Assembly: GCA_035651655.1 (NCBI GenBank) | Contig: DASRFG010000010.1 | Coordinates: 1-64,000, forward strand | Length of the DNA stretch: 64,000 bases | Source of the DNA: Terriglobales bacterium | GTDB taxonomy: Bacteria > Acidobacteriota > Terriglobia > Terriglobales > Acidobacteriaceae | Direction of reading: 5' to 3' | Part shown: positions 62,951 through 64,000 of the stretch, one piece after another | Position numbering within the stretch: position 1 is the stretch's first letter | How the letters are laid out: every line of letters begins with the position of its first letter | Translations under genes and position numbers: made by a program | Notes under the pieces: model-generated | What the model was told of the DNA's origin: nothing | Databases searched by the model: none | Seen by the model: the letters and a program-made list of their open reading frames with translations, nothing else

Positions 62951-63464
62951 GCGTTCCGCCTTTTCCCTCGTCTTCTCGAGTGCTTACTAAGCGCTTGCGA
63001 ACACCTTCCAGTACCTTTAAATCGGCATCTTCCATTGCAGCGGGTTCCGATTCTTGCCCCTGCGGAATTGGCATTTCCTCCGCCGATCTTTTTACTTGCA
63101 AAACCTGCATGATGGCCCGGAGATCGCCGGACGCCGCCTTATTGGTTAGTTGTTTGATTGTCGCTTCAAACTTGGTAATCCTCTTCCGTTGACCGTTTTC
63201 GTTGATGAGGACCCTTTCATTAAGCGTTTTGGTAAGCACTTTCGAGAGGTTATGCTTACCCTTGGGACGGCCTTGCGGGTTGCCCGACTTTCCTTTCTGG
63301 AAGCGGGTGTGCGTCGGAGGATTGCAGTAGCCGATAACTTCGGGGATCGAACCTTCCTTGCGCTTTGGAGCGGCAGTGCGGTCTTTGTTTTCTGGCCCGG
63401 ATAGAGATTGTTCTTGTTGTCCACGCTGACGATCCGGGATCTGGCCTTCAATCTTTCTGGGCAT
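62940..63464 (-). CDS. DUF5681 protein (putative terminase small subunit)
   Basis: The 174-aa product starts at ATG 63464 with AGGAGGT 8 nt before it; a longer frame is rejected. The DUF5681 core reads TRFQKGKSGNPQGRPKGKHN followed by EATIKQLTNKAASGDLRAIM. In phage genomes DUF5681 precedes the large terminase and may be its DNA-recognition partner; that is inferred from synteny. It overlaps the terminase start by 11 bp and lies inside the 3' end of the methyltransferase frame. Confidence 0.8.
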   Translation of the reverse strand: MPRKIEGQIPDRQRGQQEQSLSGPENKDRTAAPKRKEGSIPEVIGYCNPPTHTRFQKGKSGNPQGRPKGKHNLSKVLTKTLNERVLINENGQRKRITKFEATIKQLTNKAASGDLRAIMQVLQVKRSAEEMPIPQGQESEPAAMEDADLKVLEGVRKRLVSTREDEGKGGTHES

Positions 63465-64000
63465 TGTGTGACCTCCTGGGCAGCGGTTTCCTCCAATTCC
63501 GTGAAGCTCCGGCCCGAATGGCCGTGTAACGCGCTTTGTCCGCTGAAAGACTGCCAGCGACGAATAATGGCGTCGACGTAGACAGGGTCGAGTTCGATTC
63601 CGTAGCAAATGCGGCCGGTCCGTTCCGCTGCGATTACCGTGGTACCGCTACCCAGAAACGCGTCGAGAACGATCTCGCCCCTTGCTGAGCAATCCATGAT
63701 GGCATCCGCTACTAAGGCGGCTGGTTTGACGGTGGGATGCAGGGCAAGCAGATTACCTTCCGAAGTTGATCGTGAGAAGGAGTTCACGCCCGGGTAGCGC
63801 CAGACATTGCTACGATAGCGACCGTACTGGCCCAGTTGGACATTGTTGCGGTGAGTCCCTATGCCGCTCTTGAATACGAACACCAGCTCATGCTGGCTGC
63901 GGTAAAGCGAACCCATCCCGGCATTGTTCTTGGCCCAGACACAAACGTTCTTGAGCTCAGAGTAGACCTGAGCGCCAGCACTGAGCAGCTCGCCCATATG
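63146..64000 (-). CDS. Site-specific DNA methyltransferase (C-terminal part; open at right edge)
   Basis: The frame is open through the window end, so the N-terminus (with the D/N/S-P-P-Y/W motif) is outside. The visible part has VCVWAKNNAGMGSLYRSQHE, HPTVKPAALVADAIMDCSA and the SAM-binding motif DAFLGSGTTVIAAERTGRIC. That order (target motif before SAM motif) is a beta/gamma-type N4/N6 enzyme of the kind found beside phage terminases. The last about 105 codons overlap the DUF5681 gene in another frame and look like frame read-through, not conserved protein. Confidence 0.82.
   Translation of the reverse strand, partial: HMGELLSAGAQVYSELKNVCVWAKNNAGMGSLYRSQHELVFVFKSGIGTHRNNVQLGQYGRYRSNVWRYPGVNSFSRSTSEGNLLALHPTVKPAALVADAIMDCSARGEIVLDAFLGSGTTVIAAERTGRICYGIELDPVYVDAIIRRWQSFSGQSALHGHSGRSFTELEETAAQEVTQCPERLKARSRIVSVDNKNNLYPGQKTKTALPLQSARKVRSPKLSATAILRRTPASRKESRATRKAVPRVSITSRKCLPKRLMKGSSSTKTVNGRGLPSLKRQSNN

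Noticed and set aside
1-64000. Selenoprotein with in-frame UGA in this window
   Set aside because: I looked past the UGA stops of candidate redox genes; the peroxiredoxin has a normal Cys and no convincing UGA-interrupted frame was found.

Overview
The window looks like chromosomal DNA of a soil-type Acidobacteriota (Terriglobia/Koribacter-like). This is inferred from gene content and moderately high GC, not from a marker tree. Supporting items are a very large Oar-like TonB receptor with an N-terminal carboxypeptidase-regulatory domain, a DUF3309 mini-protein, many secreted TPR/AsmA/SYLF proteins, a site-2-protease/trpS/scpA/scpB/rluB cluster, and a selenocysteine tRNA.

Layout. (1) 1-31 kb is mostly stable core: an edge-truncated membrane histidine kinase, a HEAT-repeat protein, a GH71/GH99-like secreted glycosidase, bactofilin, DinB, selC (tRNA-Sec) with a 24-bp tandem repeat beside it, a nickel/cobalt permease, tRNA-Cys, a 1-Cys peroxiredoxin, a SYLF protein, a ROK sugar kinase, the minus-strand set S2P-trpS-scpA-scpB-rluB, an amino-acid permease, and a minus-strand run of two TPR proteins, rnc, two signal peptidases I, an AsmA-like protein and a small secreted protein. 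A TonB C-terminal-domain protein and the 1043-aa outer-membrane receptor close this part. (2) tRNA-Ser(UGA) at 32620-32709 marks the start of an accessory region. An integrase fragment sits just before it, and a degraded copy of the tRNA 3' end lies 216 bp downstream. (3) 33-54 kb is a patchwork of cargo and relics: a GNAT enzyme, an HNH protein, a probable defence locus at 36.0-40.8 kb, ATPase, histidine-kinase and nitroreductase relics, an RNase H variant, a three-gene LodA/LodB-type quinoprotein oxidase operon with a di-haem cytochrome c (45.3-49.6 kb), a secreted-type phosphoesterase, and a truncated phosphoesterase stub beside a possible IS-end scar. (4) 54.5-59.7 kb holds a 1617-aa RHS protein followed by a small zinc-ribbon membrane protein. 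(5) From 61.5 kb to the right edge is a phage packaging module: methyltransferase, DUF5681 and terminase large subunit.

The most interesting system is at 36029-40807. One polypeptide joins a caspase-like (C14) protease to a Ski2-type DExH helicase. Just upstream is a regulator that couples a helix-turn-helix domain to a GrlR-like beta domain, with a perfect 10-bp inverted repeat abutting its start codon. Next upstream is a DrmC-like phospholipase-D nuclease. The arrangement suggests an inducible nucleic-acid-sensing defence module in which the helicase could control the protease. This is inference from domains and synteny.

Working together: the LodA-like oxidase should need the flavoprotein LodB to build its tryptophylquinone cofactor, and the adjacent di-haem cytochrome may take electrons from it. 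The long rnc/lepB/asmA/TPR run is an envelope and secretion group. selC implies UGA recoding somewhere in the genome, but no selenoprotein or selA/selB was found here.
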